Position numbers and translations under genes: made by a program
Notes under the pieces: model-generated
The model's input: the letters and a program-made list of their open reading frames with translations, nothing else
What the model was told of the DNA's origin: nothing
Databases searched by the model: none
Assembly (NCBI GenBank): GCA_016000085.1
Contig: JAECRT010000001.1
Span: 154,285 to 218,284, forward strand
Length of the DNA: 64,000 nt
Reading direction: 5' to 3'
Origin: Sphingomonadaceae bacterium
GTDB lineage: Bacteria > Pseudomonadota > Alphaproteobacteria > Sphingomonadales > Sphingomonadaceae
Part shown: in pieces, positions 26,557 through 35,341 of the stretch
Position numbering within the stretch: the first letter of the stretch is position 1
Layout: every line of letters starts with the position of its first letter

Positions 26557-29379
26557 TCATGCCTCACCGATCGATCGTTCCGGCTTGTCGCCCTCGTCAA
26601 TCATCTCTCGAACCTTGTTCGCTATGGCTTCGATCCCGAACGGTTTCGTGATGATGCGCATATCATGTTCCAGCAAACCATTGCCGATCACCGCATTTTC
26701 GGCATAGCCGGTAATGAACAGGATCTTGAGCTTGGGTCTGCACACGCGGCCAGCGTCCGCGACCTGTCGGCCGTTCATTCCCCCCGGCAAACCCACATCG
26801 GTAATCAGCAGGTCGATGCGTGCGTCGGACTGGAGTATCTTGAGGCCGGCTGGACCGTCTGCCGCTTCAATGACATGGTAGCCGCTATCGGTGAGGACGT
26901 CGACGATGAGAGAGCGGACTGACGCCTCATCATCGACGACCAGCACCGTTTCTCCATGCCCCCCACGCTCAAGATGCGTCGGTTCGGATTCCTGTTCCAC
27001 CTCGACAACCGTCCCCGCATGACGGGGGAGGTAGATGCACATGGTCGTCCCGCCGCCGACTTCGGAATAGATCCTCACCTGTCCCCCGGATTGGCGCACG
27101 AAGCCATAGATCATGGACAACCCAAGGCCCGTGCCTTCCCCCAGCGGTTTCGTCGTGAAAAAGGGGTCGAAGGCGCGTTCGATCACCTCGGGCGTCATGC
27201 CTGTTCCGGTATCGCTTACGCACAGCGAGACATATTGCCCCGGCGGCAGTTCGCGCTCGCGGCCCGTGCGATCGTCCAGCCATTTATTGGCCGTTTCGAT
27301 CGTCAGTCGCCCACCGTCCGGCATGGCGTCACGAGCGTTGATGCAAAGGTTGAGGACGGCGTTTTCCAGCTGATAGCGATCAATCTTCGTCATCCACAGG
27401 CCACCGGCACCGACAATTTCGATCTCGATCGATGGCCCCACGGTTCGGCGCAGCAGATCCTCCAGACCGGCAATCAGTCGATTTACGTTGACGGGGGTAG
27501 GATCGAGCGTCTGCCGGCGCGAAAAGGCAAGCAGCCGCTGTGTGAGCGCCGCTGCCCGTTTCGCGGCGCCTTGCGCCGTATCCAGATGCCGTTGAAGCGC
27601 CTCCAACCGATTTTGCGAAAGGCGAAGTTCCAGCAATTCGAGATTGCCCAAAATGCCAGCGAGCAGATTGTTGAAATCATGGGCGATACCACCGGTCAGT
27701 TGACCGACGGCTTCCATCTTCTGGCTCTGGCGCAACGCTTCTTCAGTGGAGGCCAGCGCTTCGGCCGCTTCGGTTTCCGCTGTGATATCACGGCCGAACA
27801 GATAGAGCATTCCGCTTTCCGGCACAGTGGTCCATGCAAAGCGACGAAGTCGATCGTTCTGGGCACGAAACACGCTTTGCGATTGAACGACAGCGGCGTC
27901 GGGACTGGCAAGCCGAGACAATCTTTTTTGCGCCGCTTCCTGTTCCTCTGCAACGAACTCCAGGATGTTGCGGCCTACGGTATCGGCTTGGCTCCATCCC
28001 AGGATGTTCGTCCATGATGGATTGACCGCGGTAATTATCCCTTCCGTTGTCGCAACCACCTTCACGATGGGGGAGATCGCCCAGATCCGCTCCCTGTCTC
28101 GGGCAAGCTGGCGTTCCTGCGTTATGTCACGCGCAACGGCGTGGATGCGGCCAGCATCCGGGACGGCATTCCAATCGAGAAGGCGGTAGCTGCCGTCGCG
28201 GCAACGATAGCGATTTTCAAAGGAGAGGGTTGTGATACCCTGGGCCAGCTTTGCGACTTCTTGCGCCGTGGTAAGCACATCTTCAGGATGGATGAAATCG
28301 GCCAGGATCTGGCCGATCATCTCGTCCGCAGCCCAGCCCAGCAGGCGCGTGGCTGAAGGATTGACCGATCGGATGATGCCGTCGAAGTCGCAGACCAGCA
28401 TGAGATCCTGACTAAGCGTCCAAAGCCGGTCCCGGTCGCGGCGTTGGGCTGACACCGCGTCGATCGTGGCCAGGGCGCCGGCGATCTGCGCCGCTATAAG
28501 TCGCGCGAAACCAAAGCTTGCCTCATCCGCCAGACGATAAGGGTTAAGAGCAAGAACCAGCGCGCCGATCGATCGCGTCTCCCCGGCCTGTTCAACGGCA
28601 AGGATCAGCGCTTCGCGTGGCGGAATTTGCCATGGTCCCGATGGCAGATCCTGACCGACACCCTCGAGCGAAATGATGACTTGCTTTTCGCCTCGTTCGA
28701 TGGCGGAAACCGGCCAGCGATCCGCATCCCCGGAGGCGGGATGTGGGCTATCCGCCAAATCGAACAATATGAGATCCGCGAAGGGAAAGTCCCGGCTTTC
28801 CCGGCCAAAATTCTGGCGAACCGCTTCCGTGACATCAAATCGACTCTGCGCCTTCAACAAACCGGCGGCCAGATCATTCAACTGCTTGATCCGCCGTTCG
28901 TTGATGACCCGGTCCGTCACCTCGCTCACGACGCACATGAGGCCTTCGACTACACCGTCATTTCCAACGAGCGGGCTATAGGAAAAGGTGTGATAGGTTT
29001 CTTCGGGATAGCCATTTCGCTCCAGGAGCAAAAGCAACTGATCGTCCCAGGTCGCCGCGCCATCCCGCATAACCGACATAACACGATCGCGGACATCCTC
29101 GAAAACTTCCTGCCACACATGCGACATCGGCATGCCCAGCGCTGTCGGATGCTTGGACCCAAGGGTCGGAATATAGGCGTCGTTATAGAAGAAGGTCAGA
29201 TCCTCCCCCCAACCAAGCCACATTTCAAAACGTGACATCAGCATGAGTCGCAGAGGCGTCTTGAGGCTCTCGGGCCATCCCGTCGGCGAACCTAGTTTCG
29301 TTGCTTCCCAATCATGCGCTCGCATGAGGGCGCTCATTTTAGAATTGCCGGGAAATGCGTCGGACAAGCGGTCGGTCAT
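26557..29379 (-). CDS. Cytoplasmic hybrid histidine kinase with PAS and GAF-like sensors and a receiver
   Basis: 940 aa, no membrane segments. Order: PAS-like domain (about 45-160), GAF-like domain (about 170-305), PAS (about 315-425), PAS (about 430-540), HisKA with QLTGGIAHDFNNLLAG (H567), HATPase with ENAVLNLCINARDAMPDGG and GEGTGLGLSM, and a C-terminal receiver with LLITDVGLPGG (near residue 870). The HDFNNLL form of the H box is typical of soluble kinases with several PAS domains. The signal is unknown; no flavin-cysteine LOV motif (GxNCRFLQ) was seen. No separate response regulator is adjacent. Confidence 0.9.
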   Translation of the reverse strand: MTDRLSDAFPGNSKMSALMRAHDWEATKLGSPTGWPESLKTPLRLMLMSRFEMWLGWGEDLTFFYNDAYIPTLGSKHPTALGMPMSHVWQEVFEDVRDRVMSVMRDGAATWDDQLLLLLERNGYPEETYHTFSYSPLVGNDGVVEGLMCVVSEVTDRVINERRIKQLNDLAAGLLKAQSRFDVTEAVRQNFGRESRDFPFADLILFDLADSPHPASGDADRWPVSAIERGEKQVIISLEGVGQDLPSGPWQIPPREALILAVEQAGETRSIGALVLALNPYRLADEASFGFARLIAAQIAGALATIDAVSAQRRDRDRLWTLSQDLMLVCDFDGIIRSVNPSATRLLGWAADEMIGQILADFIHPEDVLTTAQEVAKLAQGITTLSFENRYRCRDGSYRLLDWNAVPDAGRIHAVARDITQERQLARDRERIWAISPIVKVVATTEGIITAVNPSWTNILGWSQADTVGRNILEFVAEEQEAAQKRLSRLASPDAAVVQSQSVFRAQNDRLRRFAWTTVPESGMLYLFGRDITAETEAAEALASTEEALRQSQKMEAVGQLTGGIAHDFNNLLAGILGNLELLELRLSQNRLEALQRHLDTAQGAAKRAAALTQRLLAFSRRQTLDPTPVNVNRLIAGLEDLLRRTVGPSIEIEIVGAGGLWMTKIDRYQLENAVLNLCINARDAMPDGGRLTIETANKWLDDRTGRERELPPGQYVSLCVSDTGTGMTPEVIERAFDPFFTTKPLGEGTGLGLSMIYGFVRQSGGQVRIYSEVGGGTTMCIYLPRHAGTVVEVEQESEPTHLERGGHGETVLVVDDEASVRSLIVDVLTDSGYHVIEAADGPAGLKILQSDARIDLLITDVGLPGGMNGRQVADAGRVCRPKLKILFITGYAENAVIGNGLLEHDMRIITKPFGIEAIANKVREMIDEGDKPERSIGEA

Positions 29380-29687
29380 ATTTCCCCAAAACTAACGGTC
29401 GCTGGAATAAGGCTTAGCCGTAATGCTCCTTGGAGACATAGGTTCCTGCTTGCCAAAGCGCGACCGGGCGCTCCAGCAGCCGCGTAGATCTGTTATCGGC
29501 GGGCGATGCTCTGTCAAAGAAAATCGCCATGCCCATTGCCGCGCATCACGATTCGCGCCGAAGTTCATGATACGCATGTGCCGGGGCAAAGTGGTCACCC
29601 GCACCATTATTGGCCAGGTGATGATAGTCGCGCCTGGCGGCTTGCCCAGTTCAGCTTCGTGCCACCAACGGAAGTGAAGGAGAAACC
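29380..29687. other. Intergenic region, no convincing gene
   Basis: About 308 bp between the hybrid kinase and the CDF gene. Short ORFs occur on both strands (71 and 84 codons) but have no ribosome binding site, no recognisable family and low-complexity Arg/Pro-rich translations like those of shadow frames. Nothing structured was noticed. Confidence 0.5.
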
Positions 29688-30641
29688 CTAAGACGGTCGC
29701 TTCTGCACGACAGCATCCGCCCGCTTTTCCGGTCGAATATAGATGGAGGTAAGTTCAGGGACGGCCTTCCTCATCTCCCGCTCGATCTCCTCGATCAGCT
29801 GCTCCGCCTCGCCCATGGGAAGGTCGTCCGTGAAATCGGCGCTGATGGCGACAAAGACGGCATCCGGTGCGGTATGGATGGTGCGGACATGGTTGACCGA
29901 TGTGATCTGCGGCCGTTTTTCCACTATGTCCCAGACGCGGGCGATGATGGCCGCGTCAGCGCTTTCCCCGATCAGCAGGCCTTTTGCCTCACGCGCCAGA
30001 AAAATAGCGACCCCCGCCAGAATGAGCCCGATCGCAACAGATGCGACCCCGTCGATCCTAGGGTCCGTGAAATAATGGCTTGCCCAGACGCCCAATGCCG
30101 CGAGCGCCAATCCAGCCAATGCCGCGCTGTCCTCGAACAACACGATGAACCCGGCCGGATCCTTGGATCGGCGAATGGACTGCCACCAACTGCTCGCGCC
30201 GCGTTTCCCGTCAAATTCGCGGACGGCAATGGTCCAGGACGTACCCTCTAACAGAACTGCGATAGCGAGAACCACATAGTTGATGGTCGGGTCGCGCAGC
30301 GGTTCCGGATCAGCGATGTGCAGCCACCCTTCATAGATGGACACGCCCGCGCCCACGGCGAAGATCAGAATGGCGACGACAAAGGCCCAGAAATAGAGTT
30401 CCCGACCATATCCAAAAGGATGTGCGGCATCGGGAGGCCGTTTTGCCTTGTGCTGGCCATAGAGCAGCAGGATCTGATTGCCGCTGTCGACCAGCGAGTG
30501 AACCCCTTCGGTCAGCATCGATGATGACCCGGTGATGGCGGCGGCAACGAACTTGGCTATTGCGATGCCGACATTGGCCAGCAACGCGCCATAGAGGACG
30601 ATATTTTCCTTAAAGTGGGCCGCTTGCCCCCGGTTCGTCAC
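29688..30641 (-). CDS. Cation diffusion facilitator (CDF) family transporter
   Basis: 317 aa from a GTG at 30641, preceded by AAGG and lying 5 bp after the stop of the reductase gene; the 368-aa track version reads through that gene. The N terminus starts NRGQAAHFKENIVLYGALLANVGIAIAKF. The metal-site motif HSLVDSGNQ in TM2 and paired aspartates in a later helix fit the family, as does the cytoplasmic C-terminal domain with VNHVRTIHTAPDAVFVAISADF. It should export Zn, Co, Fe or similar. The metal is not predictable. Confidence 0.87.
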   Translation of the reverse strand: MTNRGQAAHFKENIVLYGALLANVGIAIAKFVAAAITGSSSMLTEGVHSLVDSGNQILLLYGQHKAKRPPDAAHPFGYGRELYFWAFVVAILIFAVGAGVSIYEGWLHIADPEPLRDPTINYVVLAIAVLLEGTSWTIAVREFDGKRGASSWWQSIRRSKDPAGFIVLFEDSAALAGLALAALGVWASHYFTDPRIDGVASVAIGLILAGVAIFLAREAKGLLIGESADAAIIARVWDIVEKRPQITSVNHVRTIHTAPDAVFVAISADFTDDLPMGEAEQLIEEIEREMRKAVPELTSIYIRPEKRADAVVQKRPS

Positions 30642-30646
30642 GCGCC

Positions 30647-31255
30647 TTAGCCGGGATAGGGATGGGATTTTAGCAATCCAGCCAGGTGGGCGGCATTGCC
30701 CGCGACCATCTTCGCTGTCTTGGTCACCATGTCGGGGGTCTTCTCCAAATCCTTGAAATCGGTCGATCCCATCGCCTCGCCCACCCAATAGCATGCCGCA
30801 ACCGCCGGGATCGTCCAGCCGACATCATTGAGCGACTGGAAGATCTGCGCCGATGAAAAATGCGCGCCATCCTCATTACCCACGATCGCGGCGACGGCAA
30901 CCTTGCCATAGCTGGGCATTCGGCCCTGATCGTCGGTTTCCGACAGGAAGGCGTCCATGCGTTCCAGAACCCGTTTCGCCACGCTGCTGATCTGACCCAT
31001 CCAGATCGGCCCGCCGAAGATCAATATGTCATGCTCCAATATCTGCCTGCGCAGGTCCGGCCACGCATCTCCATCACCTTCGTCCGATGTCACGCCCGGC
31101 CTGATATTCAGCGCGGCAACACGGACGGTTTCGGTCAGCACCACGTCATGCTGCGAGAAGGCCTTGTTGAGGACGGCGATCATGGCGTCGGTCGACGAAA
31201 GCGCGCTACCATAGGCCTTGAGCGTGCAATTGAGGGCAAGCGCCTGGAGCGGCAT
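30647..31255 (-). CDS. Flavodoxin-like NAD(P)H-dependent FMN oxidoreductase
   Basis: 202 aa. It has the flavodoxin fold pattern: a phosphate-binding start (LNCTLKAYGSALSSTD), the central ILIFGGPIWMGQISSVAKRVLERMD flavin-contact strand and loop, and VAVAAIVGNEDGAHF near the third loop. It likely reduces a quinone, a nitro compound or a metal ion with FMN. It is followed 5 bp later by the CDF transporter, so the two are co-translated and a link to metal stress is possible. Confidence 0.85.
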   Translation of the reverse strand: MPLQALALNCTLKAYGSALSSTDAMIAVLNKAFSQHDVVLTETVRVAALNIRPGVTSDEGDGDAWPDLRRQILEHDILIFGGPIWMGQISSVAKRVLERMDAFLSETDDQGRMPSYGKVAVAAIVGNEDGAHFSSAQIFQSLNDVGWTIPAVAACYWVGEAMGSTDFKDLEKTPDMVTKTAKMVAGNAAHLAGLLKSHPYPG

Positions 31256-31751
31256 GGCGTGTTTCCTTCCGTCTAGAAAATGGCCTGAAGCAAGAAGCCT
31301 CGCCCGATACCAGACAGAACTCTCACGCCTGCAATCGGTTCTCCCGAGCTAAAGTAAACATGACGAGCAGCTATGCTCTTGCGATCACGGCAGCGCGGAC
31401 GGGAAAAGGGTCTGGTCGCCAGCATCGGCAGCTATGGCGCGACGCTCCAGCTTGCTGGACCGATGGACATCCATGTCGCCCATCTCGCTCTGAGTTCCAT
31501 GGCGGGGCCGCTTGGTGGCAACGCCCTTCCGGCGAGCCATTCGATCAACTGATCGCTCCAAATGGCCAAGCGGTAAGCTCTCCCCTTGGACCTTCCGATA
31601 GGTTAAAACCTGTCCTGTAAGGAGCAGCGTCGAAGAATATATGGAGCGGAGGGCTCTCCTTTCCATCGGTGTCACGCTCACCTCGATAATCCCGGAAGCG
31701 ATACAGGCCCATTTTGACGCATCGGTGGGATAGCCAAGGAAGATAGCCGCC
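31256..31751. other. Intergenic region between ligD and the reductase gene
   Basis: About 496 bp. The only candidate is a 51-codon minus-strand ORF (31385-31540, start MARRKGVATKRPRHG, very basic) with GGAG about 13 nt upstream, too far to be convincing. No repeat, RNA gene or mobile-element remnant was recognised. Confidence 0.45.
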
Positions 31752-34256
31752 TCAAATCGATGGCAGGCTCTGTGCCGCAAAGCCCCAGCCCTTGAGATCT
31801 TTTGCGCGTTTCCACAGCGTTTCCGCATCGTCGATGCTGAAGGGATGGGCATCTTTCATCTCGGCCAGTTCCTCCCAGTCTATCGGCACGGCGACGGGTG
31901 CTCCCGGTCGGGCGCGGGCGGAATAGGGCAGAATGGCGGTGCTGCCACGCTGGTTGCGCAGCCAGTCGATAAATATCCGGTCTTTGCGCTTGGCTTTACT
32001 CATGGTCGCGACGAAACGATCGGGTTCAGCGGCGCTGAGCGCCTGCGCAAAACGGGATGCGAAGTCCTTGTGTGTATTCCAGTCATGGCCCGGCGTCAGT
32101 GGCACGACGACATGCACGCCCTTGCCACCGGAGAGCATGGCGAAGGAGACGAGGCCGAGGTCGCTCAGGTGATCGCGAATATCATCGGCAGCCTGTCGCA
32201 CTTTCGCGAACGCCATAGCTTCATCCGGATCGAGGTCGAAGATCATGCGATCGGGCTTCTCTACGGCATCTGCTCGTGACGCCCAGCCGTGAAACTCTAT
32301 GGTCCCCATCTGCACGCAGGTCAGCAACCCGTCGCTATCCTCAACATAGATATAATCCTCCGATCCGCCGCCTTTCTCGCGGATCGCCACCTGATGAACA
32401 TGGTCGCCAAACGCCCCGCTGTCATGTTTCTGGAAAAAGCATTTCTTTGCGCGGCCCTGTGGGCATCGGACAAGGCTGATCGGCCTGTTCGCGGCGAAGG
32501 GCAACATCAGCGGCCCGATACGGGTATAATAGTCGGCAAGATCGCCTTTGGTCTGGCCGCTGTCGGGGAAAAGAATACGCTCTCTGCTGCTGATCTTCAC
32601 GCTACTTTCGGGGAGCGGCGCAGGTGCGGCCTTCTCCGGTTTTACGGACTTGGCCGGCTTGTCGGTGCGTAATCCAAGGAAGCTGCCATGCCGCACGCGC
32701 CCCTCGCCGGTGAACTCGGCGAAGGCCACTTCCGCAACCAGCATGGGCTTGATCCACTGGACGCTGCGCGCCTCCGCACCGGGAACTTCGGTCGGCATGG
32801 TGTCGATGGCGAGGGGCGCCATCGCAGCGGCGAGGTCGTCCATGGTCGCTGTGTCGAAGCCGGTGCCGACCTTTCCCTTATAGGCCAGCTTGCGTCCCTC
32901 ATGCTGCGCCAACAGCAGCGAGGAGAAAGCGCGGCCCTTGGCTTTGCTCTTTGTCCAGCCGATGACGACGAACTCCTGCCGCCGGGTACATTTCACCTTC
33001 ACCCAGTTGCGCGTGCGATCGCTGCGATAGGGGGCAGCGATGCGCTTGGCGATAATGCCTTCCTGCCCGGCTTCGCATAACGAGCGATAGAGTTTCTCAC
33101 CTGCACCGATAAGATGATCCGCGACATGGATAGGCGGTTGCGCATCGGCAAGCAGCGCTTCCAGTCGTTCCTTCCGCTCGATAGTGGTCAGCGGCTTGAG
33201 GTCCATGCCGTCGAGCGAGAGAAGGTCGAAGGCGAAGAACTGGAAAGGCGTATCGGCCCTTTGCGCGCCATGGCCGCGCTTCAAAACCGCCTGAAGTGCT
33301 GAAAAGCTGGGATTGCCGTCGTCGCCAAAAGCCACGATCTCGCCATCGATGAGCGCGGGCGGCAGGTCGAGCGCGGCAATGGCTTCCACCAGCGGACCGA
33401 ATTTTTCGGTCCAGTCGAGGCCGTTTCGCGTAAATAGATTCACCGTTTGGCCCTTGACTGCGATCATGGCGCGATAGCCGTCATATTTGATTTCGTGCAG
33501 CCACTCATTGCCGGTCGGCACATCGTCCACCAGCGTCGCAAGCTGTGGCTTGACGAACCGCGGCAAAGCGGCGGCGGTGGTCTTGGCTCTGGTTTTGACG
33601 CGCGCATTGTGCGTTTCGGCAGCCTGCATCTTGTCCGCAAAGGCCTTGCCCTTGGCGCCTTTGAGCGATTGCGTGCCACTGATGTCAGCCTTGATCTGCG
33701 CCATCGAACGGTCTGTCAGGACACTGGTGAGCGCGCGTTCGACCAGATCGTCGCTGTTGCTGGCATGACTGTCTTCGATTTTGCGCAGCAACCAGTTCTC
33801 GCGCTTCTCCTCCGGTCGGCCCTTCATGCGTACAAGCAGCCATTCGCCCTTCATCCGCTCACCATGAAGGATGAAGTGGAGGTGCCCATCTTCGAGATCC
33901 TCGACGCTCTTGCCTTCAATCGGCTCCCATGTGCCGCGATCCCACAGCATGACGCTGCCGCCGCCATATTCGCCCTTGGGGATATTCCCCTCAAAACTGC
34001 CATAGTCGATCGGGTGGTCTTCGGTGCGCACTGCCAGCCGCTTGTCGGCCGGATCGAGGCTCGGCCCCCTGGTCACGGCCCAGCTCTTGAGTACGCCGTC
34101 AATCTCCAGCCGAAAGTCCCAATGCAGTCGTGTCGCCGCATGCTTCTGCACAACGAAACTGTTACCCGCGGTTTTCGCGCGCTTGCCCTTGGGTTCCCCC
34201 GTCCGGGTAAAATCGCGCTTGGCATTGTAGCGGGCCAGAGGATCAACCGTGGCCAT
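31752..34256 (-). CDS. ligD: Non-homologous end-joining DNA ligase D (PE-ligase-polymerase)
   Basis: 834 aa from ATG 34256, with AGGA 8 nt upstream; the codon before is GTG. The N-terminal 3'-phosphoesterase domain shows HAATRLHWDFRLEIDGVLKSW and HPIDYGSFEG. The ATP-dependent ligase has its nucleotidyl lysine in EIKYDGYRAM (about K257). The C-terminal primase-polymerase domain has FDLDPDE. The order PE-LIG-POL is that of Pseudomonas LigD. It repairs double-strand breaks together with Ku, which is encoded 136 bp upstream on the same strand. Confidence 0.96.
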   Translation of the reverse strand: MATVDPLARYNAKRDFTRTGEPKGKRAKTAGNSFVVQKHAATRLHWDFRLEIDGVLKSWAVTRGPSLDPADKRLAVRTEDHPIDYGSFEGNIPKGEYGGGSVMLWDRGTWEPIEGKSVEDLEDGHLHFILHGERMKGEWLLVRMKGRPEEKRENWLLRKIEDSHASNSDDLVERALTSVLTDRSMAQIKADISGTQSLKGAKGKAFADKMQAAETHNARVKTRAKTTAAALPRFVKPQLATLVDDVPTGNEWLHEIKYDGYRAMIAVKGQTVNLFTRNGLDWTEKFGPLVEAIAALDLPPALIDGEIVAFGDDGNPSFSALQAVLKRGHGAQRADTPFQFFAFDLLSLDGMDLKPLTTIERKERLEALLADAQPPIHVADHLIGAGEKLYRSLCEAGQEGIIAKRIAAPYRSDRTRNWVKVKCTRRQEFVVIGWTKSKAKGRAFSSLLLAQHEGRKLAYKGKVGTGFDTATMDDLAAAMAPLAIDTMPTEVPGAEARSVQWIKPMLVAEVAFAEFTGEGRVRHGSFLGLRTDKPAKSVKPEKAAPAPLPESSVKISSRERILFPDSGQTKGDLADYYTRIGPLMLPFAANRPISLVRCPQGRAKKCFFQKHDSGAFGDHVHQVAIREKGGGSEDYIYVEDSDGLLTCVQMGTIEFHGWASRADAVEKPDRMIFDLDPDEAMAFAKVRQAADDIRDHLSDLGLVSFAMLSGGKGVHVVVPLTPGHDWNTHKDFASRFAQALSAAEPDRFVATMSKAKRKDRIFIDWLRNQRGSTAILPYSARARPGAPVAVPIDWEELAEMKDAHPFSIDDAETLWKRAKDLKGWGFAAQSLPSI

Positions 34257-34392
34257 CACTAATTCCTGTTCCCTGAAGCGGCGATGCCGATGACAGCGGC
34301 CAGCCGGATAGGCGTCGTCGTCAGATTGCGAACGTCGCCCTTGAGAATGGGACCATCGATCAAGTGCAAGGGCATGTCAGGATCGCGCAGCA

Positions 34393-35253
34393 TCATGCGC
34401 TCTTGCGCCTGGGGGCAGCCTTTTTAGGCGTTGCCTTCTTTGCCGCCGGGGGCTTGCGCGCGCCCTCGCCCGCCGATTTCTTGAGCGCCGCCATCAGATC
34501 GATGACGTTGCCTCCCGTGCGACCTGCGGGCTCCTCATCAACATCTTCGATGATGCGCTTGCCCTTGGCCTTTTTCTTCTTGTCGATCAGCCGGTGGAGC
34601 GCGTCGACATAGCGGTCGCGGAACTCTTCCGGTTTGAACGGCGCGGTGCGTTTATCGATGATGCTCGTGGCAAGGTCCAGCATCTCCTCGTCCGCCGTAT
34701 CGTCTGGCAAACCGCGAAAATAGGTTTGGGCTTTCGTGACTTCGTCGGCATAGCGCAGCACTTCGAGCACAAGGCCGCGACCACAGGGTTTGAGCGAAAC
34801 AAGCTGCTCCCGGCCGCGGACGGATAATTGGCCCAGGCCGACCTTCTTCGTCTGGCGCAAAGCGTCACGCAGCACGGCATAGGCTTCCTCCGCCAAGTCA
34901 TCGGCAGGCACCACGAAATAGGGCTTTTCATAATAAAGAACGTCGATCGCGTCAGCGGCCACGAACTGGACCAGATCGAGCGTCTTGCGACTTTCGATTT
35001 TTACGGCCTCAATCTCCTCTTGTTCCAGCAAGACGTAGTTGCCCTTGGACAATTCGAAACCCTTGAGGATCTCATCCCGGTCGACAGGGCCGACGCCAGT
35101 CACGACTTTCTCATAATGGATGGGTTTGCCGGTCGGTTCGTGGATTTGCCGAAAGCTGACGGCTGCACCGGATTTGGTGGCTGGATAGACCTCCACCGGA
35201 ATGGATACGAGCGCCAGTTTGATCTGGCCTTGCCAATATGCGCGTGCGGGCAT
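34393..35253 (-). CDS. ku: Ku protein, NHEJ end-binding factor
   Basis: 286 aa. It starts MPARAYWQGQIKLALVSIPVEVYPAT, the standard bacterial Ku opening, with a good SD (GGAGG). The core holds ALLY-type strands and GLGQLSVRGREQLVSLKP. The C-terminal tail is lysine-rich (KKATPKKAAPRRKSA), which is common and increases DNA binding. It forms a homodimeric ring on DNA ends and recruits LigD. Confidence 0.96.
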   Translation of the reverse strand: MPARAYWQGQIKLALVSIPVEVYPATKSGAAVSFRQIHEPTGKPIHYEKVVTGVGPVDRDEILKGFELSKGNYVLLEQEEIEAVKIESRKTLDLVQFVAADAIDVLYYEKPYFVVPADDLAEEAYAVLRDALRQTKKVGLGQLSVRGREQLVSLKPCGRGLVLEVLRYADEVTKAQTYFRGLPDDTADEEMLDLATSIIDKRTAPFKPEEFRDRYVDALHRLIDKKKKAKGKRIIEDVDEEPAGRTGGNVIDLMAALKKSAGEGARKPPAAKKATPKKAAPRRKSA

Positions 35254-35341
35254 CGAGAACCTCCGCGCTATCAGCGTGTGGAGAAGGCGTTGGTTCCTGC
35301 AACGGCAATATCAATCGCGATTTCGCTGGCGACCATATAGA

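Noticed and set aside
29423-29691. Short ORFs in the 29.4-29.7 kb gap
   Set aside because: No ribosome site, no family, shadow-like composition.
31385-31540. 51-codon basic ORF downstream of ligD
   Set aside because: GGAG is about 13 nt from the ATG and the product matches nothing I know; not enough support.
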